A stretch of DNA of 64,000 bases from Dactylorhiza incarnata (taxonomy: Eukaryota; Streptophyta; Magnoliopsida; Asparagales; Orchidaceae), in NCBI GenBank assembly GCA_033032865.1, contig JAWHQI010000508.1:362001-426000 (forward strand), given 5' to 3'. The translations under genes and the position numbers were made by a program. The notes under the pieces are model-generated. The model searched no databases and was not told where the DNA came from. It saw nothing but the letters and a program-made list of their open reading frames with translations. Below are positions 31,527-43,709 of this stretch, in pieces (the first letter of the stretch is position 1; each line of letters starts with the position of its first letter).

Positions 31527-32272
31527 GTACGTGCTACTGAATCTTCTGAAGCAACATATTCTTCTAGAAAATATGAACTATTTCTCTTAATTTAGGGAAC
31601 ATGCCTGTATGTAGCTAATTTTTAAGTTTCCCACCGTGGAGTGTAATCTCTACAATCTCATGTGGAAGCCTTTTCATGTATCATTTTGTTGAGAAAAAAA
31701 ACATAGTGCTACATTATTTATATACATTTGAAAAGCTTCTGTCACCAAACTAGTGGTTTTAGAGTTTGCTAATTTCATTAATATTCCATATTCACAACAT
31801 CTGTTTGGTTCTTTAAACCATACCAGGTACTAGTTGGAAGGTTATTTAAGTATGAAAGTGGCATCTAACTCTATAATTCTGAAGTGCAAGCATGCCTTTC
31901 GTCTGTTTATCATTTATGCAGTCTGCTCTCAAATACGTCAATTTCTTTCTGTGGCTAAATTTTACTGCTAGTGAACATCCCTTATCCACACATAAAACAT
32001 ACACCCCTTTCCTTTAATGTCAGCTCATTCTTTAACTACTAATTTTCTGTATTTTGGTGATAATTAATGTGTCGTGAATGGTCTTCAATGCTGGCAGAGC
32101 TTGGGTAGTTGTCTGCAGATTGATTCTGAGGAAAATATAAATATAAATGACGTGACATCCTATGGGGGCGCCCTAAGACAACAATACAACCACAACTTAA
32201 GATGGAAGTACAAGGTGTGTGGTGGGTGAAGTGCGTACTTCTCAGGTGCTCCTTGACATCCCTCTATTGACA
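31527..32272 (+). other. Intron-like sequence, then a possible LTR end
   Basis: About 600 bp of T-rich intron-like sequence. From about 32148 the composition changes, and the stretch ending CCTCTATTGACA at 32272 is followed by a primer-site-like word, so it may be the end of a short LTR of an unrecognised element. No coding text seen. Confidence 0.35.
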
Positions 32273-32285
32273 TGGTATTAGAGCT
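32273..32285 (+). promoter_or_regulatory. Primer-site-like word of an unidentified element
   Basis: TGGTATTAGAGCT is one base from the initiator-Met primer site and follows TTGACA. Element C inserted just beyond it. Confidence 0.4.
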
Positions 32286-32293
32286 ACACATTA

Positions 32294-33679
32294 TGACGCA
32301 GGACGAATCTATAGGCGGCGGATGAACCGTGCCCTAACCCTACATGCTATGCAAAGTCCGACGAATTAAATCCCAAATTAGTTAATAAATACAAACATCC
32401 TACGCAAAATAAGTTCACAGCAAGACATGATAATTTAATTAAGCAAAACAAGCTTAGGCTTTCCTCCACGTGGAGGGTCAAAGCAAGAGCGAGCCGCGAA
32501 TCTATTCTTCCTGCAGTTAGAGATTAATCTAAGCACAAATAATCATAATAAACTGAACATCCACACAAGCATGTAATAATCCAGACGATAACAATGTTTT
32601 ACAACCTAATTCCAATCCAAAACACCACAAGAATATTATGGACTGCTGTAAATAAAGAAAATATGAACGTTGGAGGGCTCAAAGAGGGGTTCCGGTGGTT
32701 GGTGGACCGGATCGGGTAAGGGTAAGGGTGGTTGGGGGACTAGGAAGGCTGGATCAGAGGGGAAAGTGGCTGGATCTGGGCGGAGGTTGTCTGGATCCGG
32801 GCTAGAGTACCCAGATCTGAGCAAACCCAACAGTGGAAGGAGGTTTGGAGGTGGTTCCACGTGAGGGGAAGGGGTGACAGTGGCTGGGAACAGGGAAAGG
32901 GAGGGATGACGATGGGATTTGGACAGCACCGGGGAAGAGGGGAGGGCTGGCGGCAGGACAACAGGGAGGAGGGGCTGGTGGTGGATCTTGGACAACACAG
33001 GGAGATAAGTGGAGGGCTGGCGGCGGGCAGCAGGGAGAGGGAGGGCTGGCGGCAGGACAGCAGTGAGGAGGAGGGGCTGGGGGCAGATCTGGACAACAGA
33101 GAGGGAAGGGGAGGGCTGGCGGCGGGCAGCAGGAAGAGGGAGGGCTGGCGGCAGGCAGTAGGAAGAGGGAGGGCTGGCGGCAGGCAGCAGGAAGAGGGAG
33201 GGCTAGCGACGGGCAGCAGGAAGAGGAAGGGCTGGCGGCAGGGCAGCAGTGAGGAGGAGGGGCTGGCTGTAGGAGAGCAGGGAGATGGAGGGGCTGGAAG
33301 TCAAGGATACAAAACTTACCCGAGGAGTCGTCACCAGGGGGGGCTCCACGGAGTCGGCACCGCGGAGGGGATCACCGGAATGAAGGAAGAAGCTCACCAC
33401 ACATTTAACAATGAGAAAACCGCATCCCTCAATATCCTATATATAATAAATGAAGATTTGGGCACCCAGAATTAACAACTATGATTGACCGTTGGTTTTG
33501 GGGTCAAAACTACATGAAATAATAACCGAAAAGTACAAAGCTATATATTAAATTGACTCGCAACACGAATCTGGACGCATCCATGGAGTCAAATCGTCGA
33601 TCCGGCACGACATATATGTTAAGTCGCCAAATCAGCCCCGAATGAGCCCAAAGCTCGTCCTCGCCTCTGCTCCGCATCA
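32294..33679 (-). repeat. Element C 3' LTR
   Basis: 1386 bp, plus-strand ends TGACGCAGGACG and CCGCATCA. It matches the split LTR at 36578-47138 over its whole length with many substitutions and small indels. Confidence 0.85.
33000..33275. repeat. G-rich minisatellite in the Element C LTR
   Basis: Six or more imperfect units of about 30 bp, GGGAGGGCTGGCGGC followed by GGCAGCAGGAAGA-like text. The same array is in the other LTR near 46400-46740. The plus strand is rich in GGG runs. Confidence 0.75.
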
Positions 33680-33835
33680 ATCTCACCGGCTTGAAAGAAT
33701 TCATCTCCCGATGAATAGGGGTCAAAATTCTCTCGCCGTATGCCAGGTAAAACTCGTAGAGGCCCGCCAGAGGTCGTCCAAGTGTCGTCGCTGAAAAGTT
33801 TCCATCCCCGATGAGTGGAGACGAACGTTCTGAAG

Positions 33836-35323
33836 TCAAAGTCCGGGGGCGAATCGGTCAAGCACGGCTGGCAGCATCCAGGTGTCGTCGGTGAAGGGTC
33901 GCCCGCGCTAGCAAACCAGGTAGCGACACACAAGACCGTCTATAGAGGGGGCGGGCTCATGCGTAATGATCTTAGTGATAAACTCATCTCTCAACATACT
34001 AGTAAAAAGATCCGGTGGGATCCGAGGTGCCAATGGTGAAGCCGTTGGGGACAGGGTCCCGGGTAAGTGCGGGTCGGGGATGGGCTGAGTACGGGGCAGT
34101 GAATGTGGTGGCAAGGGCTCGTGGGTAGATTGAGTGGTAGGTGGTAAAAATGGTGGAAAATGCTCGGGAGGGCCGCCAAGATGTGGGCCCGAATACTCGT
34201 GAGGTGCAAAGGATGGCGCCAGGTTCTCGACATTGAACATAGTATGGGTACCCATGCTCGCGGGGATGTCCAAATCATAAGCATTTGTCCCGGTGCGTCT
34301 CAGGACTGAGTAGGGACCCATTCGCCTAACGCTCAAGCTTTTAACAAGCCTTGCACGGAGCCTCACAACGCCGATTCTCACCATCACTTGCTCGCCTTCA
34401 TGAAGTACCTGCACTTGCCAATGAACATCCGCATGTGATTTACAAGATTTATTACCAATATGGATTATTCGTCGGACCGGCTCATGACACACATGCAAAC
34501 GATGAACAGACAACACAACAGACTCATGCAAAAGATGACGAAACGACTCAACAGACTCATGCAAATGATGTAAATGAGACACGACGGACACAACATACTC
34601 GCTACGTGAAAGACTAATAACCACTTGAAAATCTACCAAAGGAGGTGGCCTATCAGGGGGCTCTCTCGAAGGAGTGTAGAAAAACTCATCTCGTGTGAGA
34701 CGAGTGCTTAGATGATCGAGAGAGACAACTATACTCAAATACGAGCTCGTAAAGAGCGAAATGTCTCTCAGGGAACGTGACACGACAAGGGGCTCACCAG
34801 GGGGTGTGTATGAAAAGCCATCACGAAGGAGGCGACCACTTGAGTGAAAATCGAGTACACCGACTAGAGGACGTGGCTCTAGGGTGTGGTGAGTGTCTCC
34901 GACAAGAAAGAACTCATCGGGTGAGTCAGCGGGCGGTGTGTGCCAAAACTCATCACGAGTGAGATGTGTCATAAAGTAGGTCCTCAAAATATGAGTAGGC
35001 TCTAGTGTGCTCAAGGTAGGCCCTACATACATCTTACTCCACTCACGACCCATCCTCTGGGGTAAGGCCAGAGATGATAGGGAAAGAGACGTCAATAACT
35101 CGAAATTCGTAACCAAGCGCCTCACCTGAATCTCATCTTCACCAGGATGTGGTGGATCATCAGGAGGCTCAACTGGGGGCTCGTCATGGAACTCGTCACT
35201 AGGTTTAAGGTCCTCCAGATGAGTACCCACATAAGGGGTAGTATCCCCGTGAATGGATGACATGGCCACTGCGAGATCAACACTAGACTCTGGGCTCTCG
35301 GTCGCGATGTGACTCAGGGCCAT
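33836..35323 (-). pseudogene. Element C ORF2: 44-residue repeat protein with integrase tail and chromodomain-like end
   Basis: A 471-codon open frame (35323 down to 33908), then a stop and a further 24 codons in the same frame. Residues 40-65 are Pro/Asp/Glu-rich (EPPVEPPDDPPHPGEDEIQV). Repeats of about 44 residues follow, with LTRDEFWHTPPADSPDEF at 121, LLRDGFSYTPPGEPLV at 165 and LTRDEFFYTPSREPPD at 209. A His-rich stretch lies at 250-300, and an integrase GPY/F domain at about 308-365 (RRMGPYSVLRRTGTNAYDLD). The end (RYLVC, stop, then RGRPFTDDTWMLP) looks like a chromodomain with its Trp lost. No RT, RNase H or integrase catalytic residues are present. I do not recognise the repeat. Confidence 0.8.
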
Positions 35324-36510
35324 GATAATGGGAGAGCGACATAGAATACGCTCAAAAATGGATCCGTAAGTGTGGTGTCAGGAAGTGGGTCTGTGGTTGG
35401 GGTGCTAACTAACCCGGTGGATGGCAGAGGAAGAGGTGTGGGTGAGGGACACAACACTACAGACTCAATAGGCCGCTCAGGTTCGCTCTCAGTCGGAGTC
35501 ACAAGAGACGGGTCAGAAACAAGAGATAAGTCACTCATTGGGCTAAGCACCTCACTGGGGTGAGAGCAATCTGCATCAGGTGTCACTTCTGTCGTGGCTG
35601 ACAGGACACTGGTAGGCATCGTGGTGACCTCAATATGGGAGGGACTCGTATTGCGGAGGTCAAGGTGGGAATCCCACCGATCAGCTCCTGCGAATCTCAA
35701 TGACTGCTCAAAACGTAGGGCGAGCTAATATGTCTGCTCGAGGTACTTCGAGCTATGATAAACCACCTCAGTACGTATGTTAGACCGAAGTCCAGACCGA
35801 AATCGGGAAATGGTAATGGCTCGGTCCTCTCGGATATCACTCCTCGCCACTAACTCATCAAAATGATCCGGGTACTCAGCGACAGACATGGATCCTTGCT
35901 GAAGCAAAAATAGTTGGTCGAGCAAGCAACTCCGATATGACGAAGGAAGATACCTCTGACACAATGCACGCTTAATGTCCACCCAATTAGTGATGCGATG
36001 TTGACGGTCTCGCTCGCAGGTCCTCTCAACGCTAAACCAATATGCCTTCGCCTGATCTAAAAGTCTAAGTTTTGCAAACTTGACGCGACACTCACCGAAT
36101 ACCTCAAAATGGTCAAGATAATACTCCATATCCACGAGCCAATAACTGAAAGACTCGGGACTCGATGAGCCGTCAAAGGAAGGGGAAGCAGTACCAAACT
36201 GACTCTCAAGATCTCTCTCGGAACGACGATCCTCATAATAATCATCTCTAAGGTAATCGAGTCGTGTCGAAGGATCAACACGATCCGCTCGCGTGTACGG
36301 ATAAGAACGACGACAATTACCATACTGATCGTCTCTAGCATAGTGGGGTCGTGTTGGTGGGTCAACACGATCTTTGGAAGTGGTGTACTGCGTTCGCGAA
36401 TAATCATCGTAGTATCGTGAGGGTCTCCCTGAAGGGGATCTATTCGGGCGGGTGCAAGTGGACTCGAGACCTCCAAGGTGAGGGGAGGAATAATTGTGAC
36501 TTCTAGACAT
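35314..36510 (-). pseudogene. Element C Gag
   Basis: The start is the Met at 36510 (MSRSHNYSSPHLGG); the frame is open to 36576, but that part overlaps the primer site. Residues 1-100 are Arg/Tyr/Asp-rich with repeated RVDP(P/S)TR-type words. A retrotransposon Gag domain follows (SYWLVDMEYYLDHFEVF, AKLRLLDQAKAYWFSVER, CQRYLPSSYRSCLLDQLFLL, ISRFRSGLRSNIRTEV). One in-frame TAG near 35725 precedes a Ser/Pro/Thr-rich tail ending at 35314, where a frameshift separates it from ORF2. No CCHC knuckle is seen. Confidence 0.8.
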
Positions 36511-36562
36511 AATGAAAAACCGATAGTCTCTACGGCTGCGTATCAAAAAGAGCGCGTAACTT

Positions 36563-36575
36563 GGCTCTGATACCA
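36563..36575 (-). promoter_or_regulatory. Element C primer-binding site
   Basis: On the minus strand TGGTATCAGAGCC begins 2 nt after the 5' LTR, a perfect initiator-Met type site. Confidence 0.9.
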
Positions 36576-37424
36576 ATTGACACAGGACGAATCTATAGGC
36601 AGCGAATGAACCGTCCCCTAACCCTACATGCTATGCAAAGCCCGACGAATTAAATCCCAAATTAGTTAATAAATACAAACATCCTATGCAAAGTAAGTTC
36701 ACAACAAGACTTGATAATTTAATTAAGCAAAACAAACTTAGACTTTCCTCCACGTGGAAGGTCAAAGTAAGAGCGCGCGACGAATCTGTCCTTCATGCAG
36801 TTAAAGATTAATCTAAGCACAAATAGTCATGATAAACTGAACATCCACACAAGCATGTAATAATCCATACGACAACAATGTTTTACAACCCAATTCCAAT
36901 CCAAAACACCACAAGAATTTTAGGGACCGCTGTAAATAAAGAAAATCTGAACGTTGGAGAGCTCAAAGAGGGGTTCCGGTGGTTGGTGGACCGGATCGGG
37001 TAAGGGGAAGAGTGGTTGGGGGACTAAGAAGGCTGGATTGGAGGGGAAAGTGGCTGGATCTTGGCGTTGGTTGTCTGGATCCGGGCTGGAATACCCATAT
37101 CTGAGTAAACCCAACGGTGGAAGGAGGTTTGGAGATGGTTCCACGTGAGGGAAAGGGGTGGCCATGGCTGGGAACAGGGAAAGGGAGGGCCGACGGAGGG
37201 ACCTGGACAGCACTGGGGAAGAGGGGAGGGCTGGTGTTGGGAAAAATACCCTTTGATTTATCTAAACAAATTATATAAAAGTGATTTCATCAGTTAGGAT
37301 GAATTACCCACATTGTATAGAAATAGTAATTTGGTCATTAGATGTCCTAGGATATCTCACTTACATTAGAGTGTCAAGACCAGGTCAAAATGAGCACAAA
37401 ATAAAGCTGAGTCAAACTTGCGGC

Positions 37425-37780
37425 GAATAAAAGTTGACGCAACTTCGACTAGAAGTCGACGCAACGTTGAGTCAAAGTAACTCAGGCTGCTTGTCAAAGT
37501 ATCAAGTGAAGTTGACGCAACGTCGAAATGAACTCGACGAAGAAGGAAGAGCTAGCCGAAGCCATCTTAGAAGTCGACGCAACTTCGATTTCAATTCGAC
37601 GCAGAAGACGAAGTTCAAATCCATGTCTTCAACTCGACGGATACGTCGATAAGAACTCGACGCAACGTCTACATCTGAGTTCAGTCAGAGCTAAGAAGGA
37701 ATTCAAAGCTGCTTCTATAAGAACTCAGAGGTGCGTCGATATGAATGATAATGAACTCGACGCAACGTCGAATACAGACA
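37425..37780 (+). repeat. TCGACGCAACGTCGA motif tract in the Copia-4 LTR
   Basis: At least seven copies of words such as GTCGACGCAACTTCGA and TCGACGCAACGTCGA, spaced about 30-60 bp. The motif is close to self-complementary. The same words recur in the partial 3' LTR (43190-43500) and, diverged, inside Gag at 40690-40925. Confidence 0.7.
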
Positions 37781-38439
37781 TAAAATGAAGGTTTTCTGCT
37801 ATCCTTTCTGATGCTTTTCCAGATGATCTACAAGGCCGAAATCTGTTCTCTAACGGCTCGTTTATTTTCAAAAATGGAATGAAGTATTTCAGAAATGCAG
37901 CAAAGGCATTCTTGGAAGTTATTCAAATCAGACTTGACGGGTCGGGAACAGAAATAGAAGGAAACATTTATTGTCCAATGAACATTCCTTCTAAGGTGAG
38001 ACCAGAAGAAGAAAAAATTTCAAACACTAATGGTCAAAGAATAAACAAGCTGAGGAAGAAAGATAACAACAACGAATTGAATGATACTCAGTCCTTCTTC
38101 TTCTCCTTCATCATCCTGAAGTTTTCTCTTTGAACAAGAAAAGGAGAACAAGAACTTCTCTGTACAGATATACAAGGCTGCTTCTTCTTCTTCTTCTTCT
38201 TAATCTCACAGCAGCATGCCAACAGAAGTACAAAGATTAACAGGATCACAAGCATCTAACCCTTGCATTCTTCTCTATCATAAGCAATGGTTCATCATAT
38301 ACAGATCCTGAAGAATACCAAAATACCACATCCAGTGTGATAGCTGCTATAAGATTCATACAACATAATCCCAGCCTTCTTCTTCTTTCTTCCCTCTCTG
38401 TTATTATTCAGTAACTTTTAAAAGATTTCTAAGAATCCC

Positions 38440-38630
38440 TCTCCAAAGGATTCAGTTGGTTCTAAGAGTCTCTTTATCAAAAGACTTAGTGGTTCTAAGA
38501 GTCTCTTTATCAAAAGACTCGGTAGTTCTAAGAGTCTCCTTATCAAAAGACTCAGTGGTTCTGAGAGTCTCCTTGTCAAAAGATTCAGTGCTGGTTCTGA
38601 GAGTCTCCTTATCAAAAGACTCAGACACAT
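38440..38630 (+). repeat. 33-bp minisatellite in the Copia-4 LTR
   Basis: About six units of GGTTCTAAGAGTCTC(C/T)TTATCAAAAGACT-CAGT. The 33-bp unit keeps both strands open, which explains ORFs such as a repeated ESFDKETLRTT on the minus strand. The same array is at 45946-46130. Confidence 0.85.
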
Positions 38631-38908
38631 TTAGTGCAATCCTACCAAGGTGGTAGAAGAGTGAACTACCCACATTTTGGGAAATCACTATAAAATTTAT
38701 GTGTCTCTTCTGTGTTGCTTTTTTGTGTTGTCCCTTTACTGTTTACATATTTTCTTATTTCTGTGATTGTATTATTCTGTGATTGGTATTGCTGAATGTA
38801 TTGTTGTTAGAGTAGTTTTTATTGTGTTTGCATAATTAGGGTAAAAGTTTTTAAAACTTTATTCACCCCCTCTAGAGAATACTCAGAGGCACACTATGCA
38901 CTTTCAAT

Positions 38909-38921
38909 TGGTATCAGAGGT
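38909..38921 (+). promoter_or_regulatory. Copia-4 primer-binding site
   Basis: TGGTATCAGAGGT, 2 nt after the LTR, is the initiator-Met type with one difference. Confidence 0.85.
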
Positions 38922-39005
38922 CGGTTGATCATAAAAATGCTAACATCTTGATCAAAAGATTTCCTCACTCATATTTCTTTATTTAAAACTATTTCAAACA
39001 AAATT

Positions 39006-41023
39006 ATGAGTTCTAAGGACTATGCATCAACAAGACCACCACTGTGTAACTTAAATAAGTTTATGATTTGGAAGGCCAGAATAAAGCTCTATATGAACTC
39101 TATTGATGAAGACATTTTCAATGTCATTATTTCAGGTCCCCCAGCACCAGTCAGAAAAGATGCCAGTGGGACAGTAACACAAAAAATTATCCCTAGAGCA
39201 GAGTGGACTGAAGCTGAAAAGAAGGTGAAGGCATGTGATGCCAAAGCCATGAATATTCTGGTATCAACTATGTCTGATGACATATTTCAGAAGGTTGCTG
39301 ACTGCAACTCTGCTAAAGAAATCTGAGAATCTCTTTCCTGATTAGTTGAAGGCAACTCTCATGAAAGAAAGGATAGAAAGTCCCTTCTCATATCCCAATA
39401 TGAGAACTTTCAGAAAAAGGCTGAGGAAAGTGTAGCAGAGATGCATAAAAGATTCAGCACCATCATAAATGAGCTGAAATGACTAGACAAGGAAATTTCT
39501 CTAATAGAAATTAATGACAAACTCCTCATGTGCTTCCTAAGCACATGAGCCTAAGAATCTAGGCTATCAGAGAGTCCAGATGTCATAGAGAAATATCCAC
39601 AGATGCTCTGCTAGGCAAGCTTAAGTCTTATGAGCTCATACTAAAAAGTAGGGCTGAGTCAGAAGCAAAGGAGAAACTCTCAACTCCCAAGGAGAGAACA
39701 ATTGCTCTGAAGGCTGCTGAAGGAGAGCCTTCCACCTCTGAGGAAGAGATGTTCAATCTCTTGGCTAGAAGATTCAAGAGACGGGTCAAGACAGAAACTC
39801 CAGAAGAAATAAGAGGAGTTTAAGCAAACCAAGGTTTGATAAAACTCCTAAACAAGAAATAACTTGCTTCTTTTGCAGAAAACCTGGGCACATTGCATCA
39901 GAATGTCCTGAAGAGAAAAGGGACAAGAGTAGCAAGGAGCACAAGAAAAAAAATTTCAGGAGGAAAGATAAGAAGAATGGTAAAGGTTTCAGTGTTGAAA
40001 CCTGGAGTGACTCAGATTCTGAGTCAAGTTCCTCCTCATCTGACAGTGATGAAGATAGTGCAGCTGAAGAAGCCTGTTTAATAGTTCTGGAAGATTCTAC
40101 TGAAGAAAGTCAGGTAACTATATTTGATGACTTTGATTTCTCTTCAGAAAATTTTAAAGAATGTTTTGAAGATTTTTGTCAAGATTATATTAATAGCCAA
40201 AAAGAACTTAACACACTTAAAGAAGAACTAGAAGATCTTAGGAAAGACAGTCTATATTCAGTCAACTATGACTTAAGAAACCAGATGTATATGAAACAAA
40301 AAGAAATAGCTACATTAGTTAATGAAATTCTAATATAAAAGAAGAGCTTACAAATGCAAAAGCCTTTGATGACTCACTCAATGGGAGGAGTCAAAAGCTA
40401 AAAGACATTATACAAAATCTCACCATGAGATTCAAACATCTTGGTCTAGGAGCAGATCCATCCATTAACACACCAATCCCTAACAAACCTGCCTGGTAAA
40501 ATCCTGTAGTGTTCATTAGATCTAGCATAAATCAACATAGTAACAACTTAGAATCATGTGAAGAACAAAATAATAACCCCAATAAACTCACTGTATTCAA
40601 TAGGGTAAATACCACTAATCAAACATGAATTCTAGGTAAACACCCCTTAGAAAAGCAAATAAAAATTATAAAAATCTTAATAAATAGAATTATGCGTTGA
40701 TTAGAACTCGACGCAGTTTTAAAGATTCGTCGAATGAAACTCGACGGAGTTCTGCATATGCTTCGACATCAACTCGAAGTAAGTATGAGGGTGTGTCGAA
40801 TTCTATTCGGCGCAACCAATATTCTGCATCGCATTATTATCGACGTAACTATGCAGACACGTTGAATTCCACTCGACTCATCTCTAAAGATGCGTCGATT
40901 TCTTCTCGGCGCATGTTCTCAGCAAGAAATTTTCAGTCATCTAGATCTCTCTCTTTTGTTCCTATTTACAGCTCTAGATGCTTTTGTTGCTCTAAATTTG
41001 GGCACAAGGACAAACACTGCTAA
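39006..41023 (+). pseudogene. Copia-4 large Gag
   Basis: From ATG 39006: a copia Gag N-terminus (FMIWKARIKLYMNSIDEDIF, KVKACDAKAMNILVSTMSDD), a knuckle CFFCRKPGHIASEC near 39870, an acidic Ser-rich run (SDSDSESSSSSDSDEDSAAE), and a Glu/Lys/Leu helix-rich part (LNTLKEELEDLRKDS). An Arg-repeat linker follows (TRRS.., SIRRNQ.., YRRNYAD.., SSRRMF at 40697-40920), then a second knuckle CFCCSKFGHKDKHC near 40980. Stops at 39324, 39835 and elsewhere break it. Two knuckles around a long variable region are a SIRE-like layout. Confidence 0.8.
40690..40925 (+). repeat. Arg-repeat linker with LTR-like motif
   Basis: ACTCGACGCAG, ATTCGTCGAATG, ACTCGACGGAG and similar words recur about every 33-36 bp and encode T-R-R/S-R-R. 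The words are those of the LTR tract at 37425. Confidence 0.6.
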
Positions 41024-41159
41024 CATAATAAACCAGCACTTTTCACCTTAAAGGGTACAATGAAAGACCAACCTACTCTTTCATAACTCCATATGATGAT
41101 AGAAGAAAGAGACTACAACAAGAGAGTGTCTATACTAATGTTTAATTTCCTGTGTAGAG

Positions 41160-43185
41160 AGGAGACTGTTCTACTACAAACCAGCATTAGTATCTGGACA
41201 GTGGATGCTCCATGCATATGACTGGAGCAAAAGAATTGTTGGAAAACTACAAGGCCAAGGAAGACCCTAAGGTAATTTTTGAAAATTCTCATTCTGGTCA
41301 GACCAAAGGATATGGTGTGCTCAGGATTGAGGAAATCTCATTCTCTAAGGTAGCTTATGTTGAAGGGCTTCAACATAATCTAATTAGTATTAGTCAGCTA
41401 TGTGATGGTGAATACAAAGTTGTATTCACTAAGTCCTTATGTCATATAGTTAGTCACGTGACTAACCAAATTGTATTGACTGGACTTAGAAAGGGTAAAG
41501 TCTATATAATAGATTTTGAGTATGCAAAGTCAGAGGTCTGCTTATTTAATTCCCAATTAGAAAACAATGAACTGTGGCATAAGAGACTTAGTCACCTGAA
41601 CTTTAAGACCATAGCTAAGTTGTCCAAGCTTAACCTAGTAAGAGACTTACTAATTGGTAAGATTAAGAAAGACCATCCCTGTAGAGTCTGCCAACTAGGA
41701 AAGCATGTCAAATCATCATTCAAACCAATTGGTAAGAATGATTCCTCAAGAACCCTATATCTGTTGCACATGGACCTATTTGATCCTATCTCCACTCAGA
41801 GCTTAGCAGGAAAGTCCTATACTTTAGTCATTGTTGATGATTTTTCTAGATTCAGCTGAGTGTACTTTGTAAAAGCTAAGTCAGATACCTTCAAGATCCT
41901 CTCAAGATTCATTAGACAGATTCAATCTGAAATCAACACTAAAGTTGCTGTGATCAGAAGTGATCATGGTACTGAGTTTGAAAATCAGTTAATGTGTAAA
42001 TTTTGTGAGGATGAAAGGATAAGATAAAGCTTTTCAGCTCCTAGAACCCCCCAACAAAAGGGTGACTGAAAGGAAAAATAGAACTCTAATTGAATCAGGA
42101 AGGACATTATTATCTGAATCCAACTTGCCAAAGTCCTTTTAGGCTGAGGCAGTGAATACTGCCAACTATGTCCTGAATAGAAGCCTCATCCACAAGACCA
42201 AGTTGAAGACTCCCTATGAGTTATTGAAGGGAAAGACACCTATAGTCACATACTTTAGAATTTTTGGGTTTACTTGCTTCATTCTGAACAATGGAAAGAG
42301 TCATCTCGCCAAATTTGACAAGAAGACTGATGATGGGATATTCTTGGGGTATTCCTTATCAAGCAAAGCCTATAGGTGCTACAATAAAAGCTCTCTCAAA
42401 ATTGAGGAGTCAATGCATGTGGTATTTGATGAAACTAACATGTTTTACAAGGGGAAGAAAACTTCCACCAATGATATAATGCAGGAAGAAGACAAGCTTG
42501 CAGATTGAAAGACTCAGCATTTTGGACCATCCATCAAATAGCCAGGACAAAGGCAAACAGAAAGCTGAAAATGATTCAGATGAAGAGGCCTCTGTAGATG
42601 AGGATGATACTGAAACATCTGCTATACAAAATACAGAGATCATTCCAGAGAATGAAGATAGGGTCTCCACAGTTAATGAACAAGAGGAATTTCAGGTGGA
42701 GGTGGATCCACTGAAAAGTTCAACAAAAACCAGGATGACTCAAAATGATCATCCTCCATCTCAGGTTATAAGAGATTTGTCTGTGAGAGTGAAGACAAGG
42801 AATCAAATAACAAATGAGACTATGATGCAATGCTTCCTCTCACAGTATGAGCCAAAGAAGTTTGAAGAGGCTGACAGTGACCCTCACTGGATAGCTGCGA
42901 TGTAAGAACTAACTCAGTTTGAAAGGAACAAGGTCTGGTCCCTGGTTGAGAGACCAAGAAATTACCCAGTAATTGGAACAAAATGGGTATACGAGAACAA
43001 AATGGACAAATGGAGTCATTGCCAGGAACAAGGCCAACCTTGTTGCTCAAGGATATATGCAAGAGGAGGGAATTGACTTCAACCAAACATTTGCTCCAGT
43101 GGAAAGATTGGAAGCAATCAAGATGTTTCTTGCCTATGCAGCACATATGAAGATAAAGGTCTATCAGATGGATACCATCTTGATT
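41160..43185 (+). pseudogene. Copia-4 protease, integrase and RT start
   Basis: The protease site reads YLDSGCSMHMTGAKELL (about 41195) after a stop in place of Trp. GAG-pre-integrase has LWHKRLSHLNFKTIAKL and a CRVCQLGK Cys pair. Integrase keeps HMDLFDPIS and IRSDHGTEF; the Glu region is frameshifted near 42055, and IFLGYSLSSKAYRCYN is near the end. An acidic linker (42498-42720) leads to [42 protein letters not shown], ending at VYQMD where LTR text begins. The RT active site is absent. Confidence 0.85.
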
Positions 43186-43548
43186 CTGAGTCGAAGTAAC
43201 TCAGGCTGCTTGTCGAAGTATAAAGTGGAGTCGACGCAACGTCAAAATGAACTCGACGAAGAAGGAAAAGCTAGTTGAAGCCATCTTAGAAGTCGACGCA
43301 ACTTCGATTTCAATTCGACGCAGAAGACGAAGTTCAAATCCAAGTCTTCAACTCGACGGATACGTCGATAGAACTCGACGCGACGTCAACATCTGAGTTC
43401 AGTCAGAGCTAAGAAGGAATTCGAAGCTGCTTCTATAAGAACTCAGAGGTGCGTCGATATGAAGGATAATAAACTCGACGCAGCGTCGAATACAGACAGA
43501 AAAGGAAGGTTCTCTGCTATCCTTTCCGATGCTTTTCCAGATGATCTA

Positions 43549-43709
43549 TGTTGGAATTATGAGTTATTATTATATTAGTCTATTGGAGTCTTTAGGAGTT
43601 TAGTCCCACATTGTGAGTTCGGTTTAAGAGTCTTGTTGTAATCCTATAAATAACCCCCTTTGAGGATGAATATATGCACTTCTATTTTCTCTTTTCTCCT
43701 CTTCTAACA
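43549..43709 (+). repeat. Element G 5' LTR
   Basis: Starts TGTTGGAATTATGAGTTATT, ends CTCCTCTTCTAACA; TATA box CCTATAAATA near 43642. Confidence 0.92.

Larger units (their letters stand above)
37235..38906 (+). repeat. Copia-4 5' LTR
   Basis: 1672 bp, starts TGTTGGGAAAAATACCC, ends TATGCACTTTCA. It has two internal repeat tracts (listed separately). The short ORFs in it, including those starting 37434, 37528 and 37879, are LTR sequence rather than genes. Confidence 0.88.

Noticed and set aside
32636..33475. ORFs of 60-204 codons in the Element C LTR on both strands
   Set aside because: They lie wholly within the LTR minisatellite and recur broken in the other LTR.
38410..38690. Repeated ESFDKETLRTT frame and a CRISPR-like look of the regular repeats
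   Set aside because: Units are contiguous without unique spacers, lie in an LTR of a eukaryotic element, and openness comes from the 33-bp unit length.
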